Shown here piece by piece: positions 55,761 to 64,000 of a stretch of 64,000 nucleotides of DNA (the stretch's first letter is position 1; every line of letters begins with the position of its first letter). Under the pieces are notes generated by a model, which searched no databases, had not been told where the DNA came from, and was given only the letters and a program-made list of their open reading frames with translations. The translations under genes and the position numbers were made by a program. The stretch is from Mycobacterium kansasii ATCC 12478. GTDB taxonomy: Bacteria; Actinomycetota; Actinomycetes; Mycobacteriales; Mycobacteriaceae. The DNA lies in assembly GCF_000157895.3 (NCBI RefSeq), contig NC_022663.1:2418001-2482000 (forward strand). The letters run 5' to 3'.

Positions 55761-56258
55761 CTATTCGCCTTCGCCGCTGTAGGTCGCCTCCACCGTCAGT
55801 TCGCCGAGCACCTTCATTTCCTTGATTCGGAGCTGGTCGGCCAACCCCTTTTCCGCGATAACGGCCTGCAGGCGGTCATAAAAGTGCCGAACCAGACCTT
55901 CGAATGTGGGCGAAAAATCCACCGTGCATAGCTTGAGCCCACCCTTGTGCACCACCGCGGCGATGTCCTCATAGAGCGGGTCGTGCCGGTCAACCACGAA
56001 AGCGAAGTCGAACTCGTCCAGGATCGGCCGGAATGCCTGTTCCAGTAGGTCGGTATCCAAGAGGAAATACTGCTCGTCAAGACTGTCCCCGACCAGAGTC
56101 ACGGAAACAAAGATCGTGTGGCCGTGAATGTTTGCACATTTATTCGCTATCAAATCCGGTGTGTAAAATTCGCTGCCACCTCTACTGGTGGGCATGTGAT
56201 GGCTCCAGGTGCGGTGGCCTATTTCAACCCGGAATGTTTGTTTGATGGTGTACGGCAT
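55761..56258 (-). CDS. PTPS/QueD-like paralogue lacking the triad His
   Basis: 165 residues from ATG 56258 (MPYTIKQTFRVEIGHRTW); the frame extends to 56402, but those 48 residues lack counterparts in the paralogue. It is very similar to the 54095-54586 protein along its whole length. Zinc ligands H15, H45, H47 and Cys C41 are kept (KCANIHGH), but the triad histidine is replaced: DEFDFAF has D84-F85 where the sister has D84-H85. Catalysis by the standard mechanism would be impaired. It may be a structural partner in a mixed hexamer, or a divergent enzyme. The 292 bases upstream, before the luciferase-like gene end, hold nothing recognisable. Confidence 0.86.
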   Translation of the reverse strand: MPYTIKQTFRVEIGHRTWSHHMPTSRGGSEFYTPDLIANKCANIHGHTIFVSVTLVGDSLDEQYFLLDTDLLEQAFRPILDEFDFAFVVDRHDPLYEDIAAVVHKGGLKLCTVDFSPTFEGLVRHFYDRLQAVIAEKGLADQLRIKEMKVLGELTVEATYSGEGE

Positions 56259-56550
56259 AACCTGCTCACTGATTCCTTCCATGGGATGCGCAGGGGCGCA
56301 AGTTTTTTGATTCGATCGGGGGCCGGTACGTCGATGCGAATAACCTCCGGCATGCCTGAAACGTGCGGTCAGCGAATTAAAGCGCCAGTTACCTCCGATC
56401 ATCGATACGCGGGGATGACATTTTTCGATCGTGCAGCCGAAATCAACGCAGTGATACTAGAGGCACGTCGATGCGGGACCAAGTCCCGCCCTAATCGGGC
56501 GATGCGATACGAGGTGCGGCAGCGTCCCGATAAGTAAGCGCCAATTCCGT

Positions 56551-57303
56551 TCAGGAAACCAGGATGAGCCGGTGGCCACCCAGCTCTGCCAGCCGGCGTT
56601 GGGCCGGCCCGTCGGGATCGAGGGCGGCTTCGCTCATGGGCGTCGTGGCGCTGATATCGAAGGGCACACCGGCATTGGCGGACGCGGCCCGGGCCCGACG
56701 CGCCGCGTCGAAGAACTGCCCGATCCGCGGGTGATCGAGGCGTACGTTGACGCCATCGCATCGCGCACCGGCTAGCGAGGCCAGGGCGACGCTATTGACT
56801 CCGAGCAGCACCGGCGGGCGGGGCGACGGCAACGGAAAGCCTGCCCATTTGTCGGCTCGATGCGGATCCCACAGGACGTCGCAAAGGTCCAGCACGTCGC
56901 GAAGGTGACCGTGCCGCTCCCGCATCGAATGGTGCAGCGGGAAGTCGAGCAGCTCATGCTCCACCGCCCAGGGGCTACCCGGGGCGGCACCGGCGCCAAG
57001 GCCGAACATGAAGCGCCCGCCGCTGATCTCTTGCAGGGAGGCTGCCCCAGCGACCGTCACCCCCGCGGGCCGGTTGGCGGCATTCACCACCAGAGTGCCG
57101 ATCCCTATCGCGGACGTGGCTGCGGCCAAGGCGCCGGCCAGCGAGAAGCATTCCAGCATTCGGGGACTCGATAACACCGCACCCGACATGTGGTCGTAAA
57201 CCCACGCGGTGCCATACCCTTCCGCTTCGGCCCGCAGCACGTTGTCTCGCAGCTCTGGCCAGGTGTGCGTCGCCGCACTGTAGACAACGTCGAGTGTCAG
57301 CAT
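56551..57303 (-). CDS. Short luciferase-like (LLM) oxidoreductase
   Basis: 250 residues, shorter than the usual 300-350. LLM pattern: LRAEAEGYGTAWVYDHMSG, IGIGTLVVNAANRPAGVTVAGAASLQEISGGRFMFGLGAGAAPGSPWAVEH, PVLLGVNSVALASLAGARCDGVNVR. It likely uses F420 or FMN; substrate unknown. It is divergent from the metallo-beta-lactamase-fold gene, with about 260 bases between starts. It lies upstream of the pterin-synthase genes on the same strand, but too far for a tight operon. Confidence 0.85.
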   Translation of the reverse strand: MLTLDVVYSAATHTWPELRDNVLRAEAEGYGTAWVYDHMSGAVLSSPRMLECFSLAGALAAATSAIGIGTLVVNAANRPAGVTVAGAASLQEISGGRFMFGLGAGAAPGSPWAVEHELLDFPLHHSMRERHGHLRDVLDLCDVLWDPHRADKWAGFPLPSPRPPVLLGVNSVALASLAGARCDGVNVRLDHPRIGQFFDAARRARAASANAGVPFDISATTPMSEAALDPDGPAQRRLAELGGHRLILVS

Positions 57304-57566
57304 GAGCCGACCCTACCGTGTGCCGGATCCGCATGCAGCAAACCAATTGCGCCAGGCCGAATTCCGGCGCCGCGCCCGCCCGTGAGTCCGCGGCTACCCG
57401 GAAGCGCCGCCGTGGCGATCCTCGACGGCCACCGAGCTGCAGTTCGCCACGTGGGCACCGAGGCGAGTGTGGACTGGGTGCCGCTGGCCGTGCCCGTCCG
57501 GCTGCGACGCGAACATCCCCGGGGGACACGCATCGGTGCGGACCGCATCGGGGCACAATCGTGGAC

Positions 57567-58205
57567 ATGCAACTGACGCATTTCGGGCATTCCTGCCTGC
57601 TCGCCGAGTTCGGCCGCACCAGCGTGCTTTTTGATCCCGGCACCTTCGCGCACGGCTTCGAGGGGATCACCGGCCTGGCGGCAATCCTGATCACCCACCA
57701 ACATCCCGATCACGTCGATGCTGCGCGGCTGCCTGCGCTGCTCGAGGACAACCCGGATGCGGCACTGTATGCGGATCCGCAAACAGCCGCGCAGCTGGGC
57801 GCACCGTGCCGGGCGGTGCACGTCGGCGACGAACTGGCGGTCGGCGCGCTGACCATCCGGGCCATGGGCGGTCAGCACGCGGTGATCCACCCGGAAATTC
57901 CTGTGGTGGAAAACATTTCGTATCTAGTCGACGAAGGTGACCGCCGCGCCAGGCTGATGCACCCGGGTGACGCTCTGTTCGTGCCCGACGAGCCGGTGGA
58001 CGTATTGGCGACTCCGGCCGCCGCGCCGTGGATGAAGATCTCCGAGGCCGTCGATTATCTGCGTGCGGTCGCCCCGGCTCGGGCGGTGCCGATCCACCAA
58101 GGGATCATTGCTCCCGACGCGCGCAGCATCTACTACGGCCGGCTCACCGAGCTGACCGACACCGATTTCCAGGTGTTGCCGGAGGAAAGCGCGGTCACCT
58201 TCTAG
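57567..58205 (+). CDS. Metallo-beta-lactamase-fold hydrolase
   Basis: 212 residues from ATG 57567; GTG 57561 is an alternative, and the longer frame from 57318 is unconserved. Of the UlaG-like group: MQLTHFGHSCLLAEF at the N-terminus, LITHQHPDHVDAARLP as the HxHxDH motif, and further ligands in GGQHAVIHPEI, RLMHPGDALFVPDEPVDVL and VPIHQGI. A two-metal hydrolase of unknown substrate. It is convergent with the FAD dehydrogenase gene, 68 bases apart. Confidence 0.87.
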   Translation: MQLTHFGHSCLLAEFGRTSVLFDPGTFAHGFEGITGLAAILITHQHPDHVDAARLPALLEDNPDAALYADPQTAAQLGAPCRAVHVGDELAVGALTIRAMGGQHAVIHPEIPVVENISYLVDEGDRRARLMHPGDALFVPDEPVDVLATPAAAPWMKISEAVDYLRAVAPARAVPIHQGIIAPDARSIYYGRLTELTDTDFQVLPEESAVTF

Positions 58206-58273
58206 GGCGAGACGCAATAGCCGCTGACGCCGGGCGTGCGGGGGCTTTTGCCAGGGCCTGTTGAAGGTCGCCG

Positions 58274-59959
58274 CTATGTGATGTCCTCGGCGACGCCGCG
58301 ACCGGCGGCGCGGCCCGAGAAAATACAACCACCCAGGAAGGTGCCCTCCAGCGCCCGGTAACCGTGTACACCGCCCCCGCCGAATCCGGCGGCCTCGCCG
58401 GCCGCATACAGCCCGGTCAGTGGGGTGCCGTCGGACTTGAGGACCCGCGCGTCCAAGTCGGTTTCGATGCCGCCCAGAGTCTTTCGGGTCAGGATGTGCA
58501 GCTTGACGGCAATCAAGGGGCCTGCCTTGGGATCGGTCAACCGGTGCGGCGCCACCACCCGCCCCAACCGGTCGCCCCAGTAGCTGCGGGCTGCGCGAAT
58601 CGCGGTGATCTGACCGTCTTTGGTGAACTTGTTGGCCACCTCACGATCGCGGGCCGTGACCGCGGCTTCCACTGTCTCGTATTCCAGCGGTTCGACCTCG
58701 GGCAACTCGTTCATCGCGGCCACCAACTCAGGCAACGAGTCGGCGCTGACGAAATCCACGCCCCGGTCGATGAAGGCCTGCACCGGTCCCGGTGGTCCGG
58801 ACCGGACCCGCGACCGCACTAGCTGACGCACGCTTTGCCCGGTCAGGTCGGGGTTCTGCTCCTGACCGGACAGGGCGAATTCCTTCTCGATGATCTTGGC
58901 GTTCAACACAAACCAGGTGTAGTCGTAACCGGACTGGGTGATGTGCTCGAGGGTGCCGAGCGTGTCGAAACCGGGATACAACGGCACCGGCAACCGATTT
59001 CCCGCTGCATCCAGCCACAGCGAGGAAGGGCCGGGAATGATCCGGATGCCGTGGTCCGGCCAAATCGGGTCGTAGTTGGTGATGCCCTCGGTGTAATGCC
59101 ACATCCGGTCGGGGTTGATCACCCGCGCTCCGGCCTTTTGGGCGATGCCGATCATCCGGCCGTCGACGTGCGCCGGCACCCCACTGAGCAGCTGCTTGGG
59201 GACACGGCCCATCCGCTTCGGCCAATTCTTGCGCACCAGATCGTGATTGCCTCCGATGCCACCGCTGGCCACGATCACCGCCGACGCGCGGAATTCGAAC
59301 TTAGCCACCGCTTTTCGTGACGACGGCGCGCCGCGCGGTTCGTCCGACGGCTCCAACACGGTGCCCCGGACGCCCGTCACCGCGTCCCCTTCAACGATCA
59401 GTCGGTCAACCTGGTGCCGGTGTGCGAAGCGCACGTTCGGGCGGTCCCGCAGTTGACGGGCGAAGATCTCGACCAGGGCGGGTCCGGTTCCCCAGGTGAT
59501 GTGAAACCGCGGGACCGAGTTCCCGTGGCCCTGCGCGTCGTAACCCCCACGCTCGGCCCAGCCCACCAGCGGGAAGATCTTCAGTCCGCGGGTCCGCAGC
59601 CAGCTGCGCTTCTCCCCCGCCGCGAAATCGACATAGGCATGGGCCCATTGTTGCGGCCAATGGTCTTCGGGCCGATCGAAAGCGGCCGTCCCCAGCCAAT
59701 CCTGTAATGCGAGCTCATGGCTGTCGCGGATGCCCAGCCGGCGCTGCTCCGGGCTGTCCACGAAAAACAGGCCGCCGAACGACCAGAACGCCTGCCCACC
59801 CAGGTTGGCGCTGTTCTCCTGATCGACGATCAGCACATGCAGGCCGCGGTCCGCCAGCTCGCAGGCGGCCACCAGACCGGCCAGTCCAGCTCCGACGATG
59901 ATCGCGTCAGCCGTAAACCCGTCCGACACGGGCCCCGAACCTACTGAAGCATCACTCAT
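58274..59959 (-). CDS. FAD-binding dehydrogenase, KstD-like (Rv0785-like)
   Basis: 561 residues from ATG 59959; ATG 59980 adds seven. FAD-binding Rossmann motif ADAIIVGAGLAGLVAACELADRG with the ENSANLGGQAFWSFGG segment, and the C-terminal FAD-contact block LYAAGEAAGFGGGGVHGYRALEGTFLGGCIFSGRAAG. It belongs to the fumarate-reductase/3-ketosteroid-dehydrogenase-type flavoproteins; M. tuberculosis Rv0785 is its positional counterpart. The substrate is not known. Minus-strand, 36 bases or so downstream of... its start lies near the end of the deacetylase-like gene (60016), so the two may share a transcript. Confidence 0.9.
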   Translation of the reverse strand: MSDASVGSGPVSDGFTADAIIVGAGLAGLVAACELADRGLHVLIVDQENSANLGGQAFWSFGGLFFVDSPEQRRLGIRDSHELALQDWLGTAAFDRPEDHWPQQWAHAYVDFAAGEKRSWLRTRGLKIFPLVGWAERGGYDAQGHGNSVPRFHITWGTGPALVEIFARQLRDRPNVRFAHRHQVDRLIVEGDAVTGVRGTVLEPSDEPRGAPSSRKAVAKFEFRASAVIVASGGIGGNHDLVRKNWPKRMGRVPKQLLSGVPAHVDGRMIGIAQKAGARVINPDRMWHYTEGITNYDPIWPDHGIRIIPGPSSLWLDAAGNRLPVPLYPGFDTLGTLEHITQSGYDYTWFVLNAKIIEKEFALSGQEQNPDLTGQSVRQLVRSRVRSGPPGPVQAFIDRGVDFVSADSLPELVAAMNELPEVEPLEYETVEAAVTARDREVANKFTKDGQITAIRAARSYWGDRLGRVVAPHRLTDPKAGPLIAVKLHILTRKTLGGIETDLDARVLKSDGTPLTGLYAAGEAAGFGGGGVHGYRALEGTFLGGCIFSGRAAGRGVAEDIT

Positions 59960-60015
59960 GTCGGTACAGGGTAGTGCCACCGCTCATGGCGGCTGACCAT
60001 GCGGCCGGGCGTCAG

Positions 60016-60720
60016 CTAGGCGGCGTCGAGCACAGCCCTATTGGGCCGCCATTGGTACACCGTCGGTGTGCAGCCGTGCATCATCGACAGGTCGATGGCA
60101 TCCAGCATGGCCTGGCGTGGACCGGACTTGGACAATTGCCGGGCCGAAACGGCGACGCGCACCACACCGCCACGCCGCGCGATGCGCTCGGCCGACAACA
60201 CCACCATCCGGCACCACCACGGCTCGGTCAGGAAGCTCTCACCGATGCCCAGTATTCGGGCACGCACGGTGGTCTTGCGGACCAGGTCGGTGATCCCGTG
60301 ATAATCCGCAAGCAACCGAAAACCGTTTCCCGGCAATGCCTTGACAACACCCGGGGACACCACCCAGCCGGGCGCCGCGAACAGCCGGGTACGCAGCCCC
60401 AGATGTTCGAGTACCCGGTCGGCGGCCGTTACCCGCAGGTTGGCCTCGTGGGCAAGCAGCGTCGCAAATTCGCCGCGCCGTTTCTTGGTGGCCGCTTCGT
60501 CGTAGCCGTGCAGTACCAGGGCGTCTCCGCCGGCACGCCGGGCGGCGAGCCACTCGACGGTGCGGGGGTCCCGGTCGAGGCGGTAGTCCCCCTTGAGCCG
60601 CGGAGCAACCAGCAGCGACACCGGCACCGATCGGGCATCCATCTCCGCGCAGAATTCCTCGACGCCGGCCAGGGTGCGCTCACCTATCCCCGAGACCGAG
60701 ACGATCAATTTTCCAGACAC
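60016..60720 (-). CDS. DUF2334/polysaccharide-deacetylase-like protein
   Basis: 234 residues from GTG 60720 (VSGKLIVSVSGIGERTL); an ATG at 60870 overlaps the divergent transporter and adds unconserved residues. Deacetylase-like (beta/alpha) barrel pattern: LIVSVSGIGERTLAGVEEFCAEMDARSVPVSLLVAP, DALVLHGYDE, HEANLRVTAADRVL, LRTRLFAAPGWVVSPGVVKAL. HGYDE and APGW match the metal/active-site motifs of DUF2334 proteins. Probably a cytoplasmic or envelope deacetylase-like enzyme of unknown substrate. Corresponds by position to Rv0784. Divergent from the EmrB-type transporter. Confidence 0.82.
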   Translation of the reverse strand: MSGKLIVSVSGIGERTLAGVEEFCAEMDARSVPVSLLVAPRLKGDYRLDRDPRTVEWLAARRAGGDALVLHGYDEAATKKRRGEFATLLAHEANLRVTAADRVLEHLGLRTRLFAAPGWVVSPGVVKALPGNGFRLLADYHGITDLVRKTTVRARILGIGESFLTEPWWCRMVVLSAERIARRGGVVRVAVSARQLSKSGPRQAMLDAIDLSMMHGCTPTVYQWRPNRAVLDAA

Positions 60721-60878
60721 GCGTTCAGTTTGCCGATGCCAGGTTTCCGGACGGTGAAGTACACGCAGCCAACAGGCGTCTATCCAGTGCCTCTGACGTG
60801 CGGATATCCGGCTCGCCGCGGGGCCGGTCACCCGGGGCCGAGCCGGTCCCGGCAGCGGTAGCGGTGACACATGTCGAT

Positions 60879-62495
60879 ATGCTCAGCAGCGCCATGGACA
60901 AGGCGCGTTCCGCACCGGCCGACGCCGCGCTGCCCACAACTGCCACGGGGCAGCACAGCCCCGGCGAACACGTCTACCCGGACCGGCTCGACGCGCGACT
61001 TTTCCGGATCGCCGGGGTCTGCGTGCTGGCCTCGGTGATGACGATCCTCGACGCCACCATCGTCAGTGTCGCGCAACGCACCTTCATCACCGAGTTCGAC
61101 TCCACCCAGGCCGTGGTCGGCTGGACCATGACCGGCTACACGCTGGCGCTGGCAACTGTGATCCCGCTGACAGGTTGGGCGGCCGACCGGTTCGGCACCA
61201 AGCGCCTCTGGATGGGTTCCATCCTGGCGTTCACGCTCGGCTCACTGCTGTGTGCGTTGGCGCCAAATATTCTGGCGCTCATCGCTTTCCGGGTGATTCA
61301 GGGTATCGGCGGTGGCATGTTGATGCCGCTGGGGTTCACCATCCTGACCCGGGTGGCCGGCCCCAAGCGGCTGGGACGCATGATGGCGGTGCTGGGCATC
61401 CCGATGCTGCTCGGTCCGATCGGCGGGCCGATCCTGGGCGGCTGGCTCATCGGCGCCTTCAGCTGGCCGTGGATCTTCCTGGTGAACTTGCCGATCGGGT
61501 TGATCGCGTTCACCCTTGCGGCAATCGTGTTCCCCAAGGACCGGCCCGCACCGGCGGAGAGCTTCGACCTCGTCGGGGTGCTGCTGCTGTCGCCCGGCCT
61601 GGCAACGTTTCTGTTCGGGGTGTCGTCCATCCCGGGCCGCGGCAGTGTGACCGACCGCTACGTGGCCGTTCCGGTGATCGTCGGGCTGATGCTGGTTGCG
61701 TTGTTCGGGTGGCATGCCTGGCACCGAGCCGATCATCCGCTTCTCGATCTGCGGCTGTTCACGAACCGGGTGTTCGCCCGAGCCAATCTGACCTTCGTGA
61801 CATTCGCCGCCGCCTATTTCGGTGCGGCGCTGCTGCTGCCGAGCTATCTCCAGCAGGTTCTGCATCAAACACCGATGCAGTCGGGGGTGCACCTGATTCC
61901 CAACGGGCTGGGCGCCATGCTGACCATGCCGTTCGCCGGCGCTTTCATGGACAGGCGGGGACCGGGCAAGAGTGTGCTGGTGGGCCTCACCCTGATCGCC
62001 GCCGGCCTGGGCATCTTCGCTTTCGGCGTCGCCAGGCAGACGGGCTACCTGCCGACCCTGCTGGTCGGCCTGTTGGTGTTGGGCATGGGGACGGGCGCCA
62101 CGATGATGCCGCTCTCGGGCGCCGCGATCCAGGCACTGGCACCGCGCGAGATCGCCCGTGGGTCGGCGGTGATCAGCGTCACCCAGCAGGTCGGCGGCTC
62201 GATAGGAACCGCGCTGATGTCGATGATCCTCACCAACCAGTTCAACCGCAGCGAAAACATCGGTGCGGCAAACAAAATCGCTGCCCTACAGCAGCAGGCC
62301 GTCAGACAAGGCGTGGCGGTCGACCCGTCGGCGATACCGCAGCAGGCCCTTGCCCACGACTTCGCAAGCCGGGTACTGCACGACCTTTCGCATGCCTACA
62401 CGGTGGTGTTCGTGATCGCGGTCGTGCTGGTGGTGTCGACACTGATCCCCGCGGCGTTCCTGCCCAAGACACCGGCGGGCGCGGTGAGCGTTTGA
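60879..62495 (+). CDS. emrB: EmrB/QacA-type (DHA2) multidrug MFS exporter
   Basis: 538 residues from ATG 60879; ATG 60894 is close behind and also possible. Fourteen-helix DHA2 drug:proton antiporter pattern: LDATIVSVAQRTF (motif D1, LDxTIVNVA), AADRFGTKRLWMG (motif A), FRVIQGIGGGMLMPLGF (motif B), GIPMLLGPIGGPILGGWL (motif C), WPWIFLVNLPIG. Exports drugs or lipophilic compounds; matches Rv0783c. It is convergent with ptrB across a long hairpin. Confidence 0.93.
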   Translation: MLSSAMDKARSAPADAALPTTATGQHSPGEHVYPDRLDARLFRIAGVCVLASVMTILDATIVSVAQRTFITEFDSTQAVVGWTMTGYTLALATVIPLTGWAADRFGTKRLWMGSILAFTLGSLLCALAPNILALIAFRVIQGIGGGMLMPLGFTILTRVAGPKRLGRMMAVLGIPMLLGPIGGPILGGWLIGAFSWPWIFLVNLPIGLIAFTLAAIVFPKDRPAPAESFDLVGVLLLSPGLATFLFGVSSIPGRGSVTDRYVAVPVIVGLMLVALFGWHAWHRADHPLLDLRLFTNRVFARANLTFVTFAAAYFGAALLLPSYLQQVLHQTPMQSGVHLIPNGLGAMLTMPFAGAFMDRRGPGKSVLVGLTLIAAGLGIFAFGVARQTGYLPTLLVGLLVLGMGTGATMMPLSGAAIQALAPREIARGSAVISVTQQVGGSIGTALMSMILTNQFNRSENIGAANKIAALQQQAVRQGVAVDPSAIPQQALAHDFASRVLHDLSHAYTVVFVIAVVLVVSTLIPAAFLPKTPAGAVSV

Positions 62496-62538
62496 ACCTA
62501 CGTCTGGGTAGCGGCAATCTCGACTCAGGGTTCGCTAT

Positions 62539-62584
62539 GTGACGCTGCGGTCACGTTCGGGTCCGAATGTGACTGCAGCGTCAC
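62539..62584. terminator. 22-bp hairpin between convergent emrB and ptrB
   Basis: GTGACGCTGCGGTCACGTTCGG (62539-62560) pairs with 62563-62584 across a 2-base GT loop, with only two mismatched positions (both G-T type). The right arm overlaps the ptrB stop codon by 4 bases. Suited as a bidirectional terminator. It shares the GAGCGTGACG core with the inverted repeat at 7001-7066. Confidence 0.65.
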
Positions 62585-64000
62585 GCTCGCGGCCCGTGTT
62601 CTCCGGCTTCGGTGTCGCATCCGGCGGCGGCCAACAGCCAGGCGTACTGGAACGCGGTCTCCTTCCAGCGTTCGTATCGTCCGCTTATCCCGGCATGCCC
62701 GGCGTTCATCTGCGTCTTCAACAGGACCGGATTGCCGTCGGTATTGGCGTGCCGAAGCGCTGCAACCCATTTGGCCGGCTCCACGTAGTAGACCCGGGTG
62801 TCGTTGAGCGAAGTCATCGCCAGAATGGCCGGGTACCGTTTGGCTGCCACGTTTTCATACGGTGAGTACGACTTCATGTACGCATAGACATCGCTGTCGT
62901 CGAGGGGGTTTCCCCACTCGTCCCACTCGGTAACGGTCAGCGGCAGCGAGGGATCGAGGATGGTAGTCAGCGGATCGACGAACGGCACCTGCGCCAGGAT
63001 TCCGGCGAAGAGTTCCGGCGCCATATTGGCCACCGCGCCCACCAACAAACCGCCCGCACTGCCGCCCAGGGCCACCAGCCGCTCCGGGCGGGTCAGCCCC
63101 GAATCCACCAGATGCTTTGCCGCCGCGACGAAGTCGGAAAAGGTGTTCTTCTTGTGCAGCATCTTGCCGTGCTCGTACCACAAACGGCCCATCTCACCGC
63201 CGCCGCGAACATGCGCGACGACGAACACCATTCCCCGGTCCAGCAGCGACAGCCGGGCAATGGAAAACCGGGGGTCTTCGCACATCTCGTACGCACCGTA
63301 ACCGTAGATGACCGCCGGCGCGGGGAATTCGATGTCGGCCCGGTGCACGATGGAAACCGGGATGCGGGTGCCGTCGTCCCCGTGAGCCCAATCGCGGCGT
63401 TCCACATAGTCCTCGCGACGGTAGCCGCCCAGGACGGGCTGCTCCTTGAGCAAGGTGCGCTCGCCGGTGAGCAGATCGATGTCGTAGATCCGCACCGGAG
63501 TGATGAAAGATCCCGCGCCGACGCGCAGCCTGGGCGAATCCCAGTTGGGATTGGGACCCAGCCCGGCCGCCATCAGCTCGGAGTCGAAGGCGATCTCCTC
63601 CGGTTCGCCGTACTCCCCCTCGGGGCCGAACGGCCACAACTGGATCCGGGGCAACGCCTCGCGCCGGTAGCTGACCACCACGTGGCCGGCGAAGGCGTCC
63701 ACGCCGTCGAGTCGGACGTCCTCGCGGTGCGCAATCAGCGTGCGTTGCCGGGCCGGATCCTCAACCGGGGCTTCTACCAGGGTGAAGTTCACCGCACCGT
63801 CGTTGTGCAGGATGAGAAAGCGATCTTGTCCGCCGATGATCGCGTGCTCAATGGAGTACTCGACGCCGTCGCGGCGCGGCAGCACGATGGCGAACTGCGA
63901 GGCTGGGTCGGCCGAGTCCGCGTAGCGGATCTCGGAGGTGACCGACGAGCCCGCCGCGATGACGATGTAGGCGTTGCTGCGGGTGCGCCCCACCGCGAGC
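62581..64000 (-). CDS. ptrB: Oligopeptidase B (PtrB), C-terminal part
   Basis: At least 473 residues; the N-terminus lies beyond the window. Family S9A serine peptidase that cleaves after basic residues in small peptides. The end of the beta-propeller occupies residues up to about 190 of the visible part. The catalytic domain shows VIYGYGAYEMCEDPRFS, the nucleophile elbow ALGGSAGGLLVGA, acid in AMTSLNDTRV, and His in MNAGHAGISGRYE. In M. tuberculosis this gene is split into ptrBa and ptrBb (Rv0781/Rv0782); here the visible part is one frame and covers the ptrBb part and possibly more. Confidence 0.95.
   Translation of the reverse strand, partial: LAVGRTRSNAYIVIAAGSSVTSEIRYADSADPASQFAIVLPRRDGVEYSIEHAIIGGQDRFLILHNDGAVNFTLVEAPVEDPARQRTLIAHREDVRLDGVDAFAGHVVVSYRREALPRIQLWPFGPEGEYGEPEEIAFDSELMAAGLGPNPNWDSPRLRVGAGSFITPVRIYDIDLLTGERTLLKEQPVLGGYRREDYVERRDWAHGDDGTRIPVSIVHRADIEFPAPAVIYGYGAYEMCEDPRFSIARLSLLDRGMVFVVAHVRGGGEMGRLWYEHGKMLHKKNTFSDFVAAAKHLVDSGLTRPERLVALGGSAGGLLVGAVANMAPELFAGILAQVPFVDPLTTILDPSLPLTVTEWDEWGNPLDDSDVYAYMKSYSPYENVAAKRYPAILAMTSLNDTRVYYVEPAKWVAALRHANTDGNPVLLKTQMNAGHAGISGRYERWKETAFQYAWLLAAAGCDTEAGEHGPRA

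Noticed and set aside
55065..56550. Riboswitch (preQ1 or similar) ahead of the pterin-synthase genes
   Set aside because: Looked for a conserved aptamer or pseudoknot in the leaders; none recognised, and each gene has an ordinary ribosome-binding site.
1..64000. tRNA, rRNA or CRISPR arrays
   Set aside because: No cloverleaf, rRNA-like conserved block or regularly spaced repeat array seen on reading.

Overview
The window is chromosomal DNA of a mycobacterium, most likely a slow grower. Evidence: high GC, PPE-MPTR and PE-type sequences, an EspA-like type VII substrate, an MmpL transporter, F420-type luciferase-like oxidoreductases, and backbone genes in the same relative order as around M. tuberculosis purL/purQ (Rv0781-Rv0806c, in reverse). 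Orthology is stated from memory of these families, not from a search.

Layout. (1) 1-10.6 kb is conserved backbone: HAD lipoprotein, cpsY, cyclic-nucleotide phosphodiesterase, CPBP membrane protein, purL, VOC protein, M18 aminopeptidase, and the DyP peroxidase/encapsulin nanocompartment pair. (2) 10.6-17.6 kb is accessory: amidase, divergent crotonase, SnoaL-like protein, an exported AGPPGxx-heptad protein facing a MarR regulator across a perfect palindrome, a PPE-MPTR gene and a cupin. (3) 17.5-20.5 kb is backbone: monooxygenase, GntR regulator with palindromic operator, luciferase-like oxidoreductase, transglutaminase-like protein. (4) 20.6-53 kb is a large accessory block between the Rv0790c-like gene and purQ: EspA-like protein, membrane adenylate cyclase, a partly decayed sugar-oxidation locus, MbtH-like protein, PucR regulator, large MmpL, two lipases/esterases, a solute-binding lipoprotein, a 9 kb two-module nonribosomal peptide synthetase (NRPS), a YbjN-like protein and a dead IS110 transposase. 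Long intergenic stretches, gene fragments and PE remnants show it has been rearranged repeatedly. (5) 53.1-64 kb is backbone purQ, purS, then three 6-pyruvoyl-tetrahydropterin-synthase-like paralogues with a PPE remnant among them, a luciferase-like protein, a metallo-beta-lactamase-fold protein, an FAD dehydrogenase, a DUF2334-like deacetylase, an EmrB-type exporter and oligopeptidase B (cut by the window end).

Most noteworthy. The NRPS has the order A-MT-T-C-A-MT-T-C. Its two A-MT-T units are an almost perfect 3.08 kb direct repeat whose ends fall at domain borders, while the C domains differ. Inside the repeat one patch of about 45 bp is strongly diverged, and it changes two of the ten predicted substrate-specificity residues of the second A domain. 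The enzyme has no thioesterase and ends in an intact-looking C domain. A divergent MbtH-like gene, an MmpL and lipases lie in the same block. Second, the three pterin-synthase paralogues carry three different catalytic sets (Cys/Asp/His, Glu/Asp/His, Cys/Asp/Phe), suggesting an unrecognised pterin-type pathway or a multi-subunit enzyme. Third, a 29-codon gene with an ideal ribosome-binding site sits alone in an otherwise empty 2.5 kb gap.
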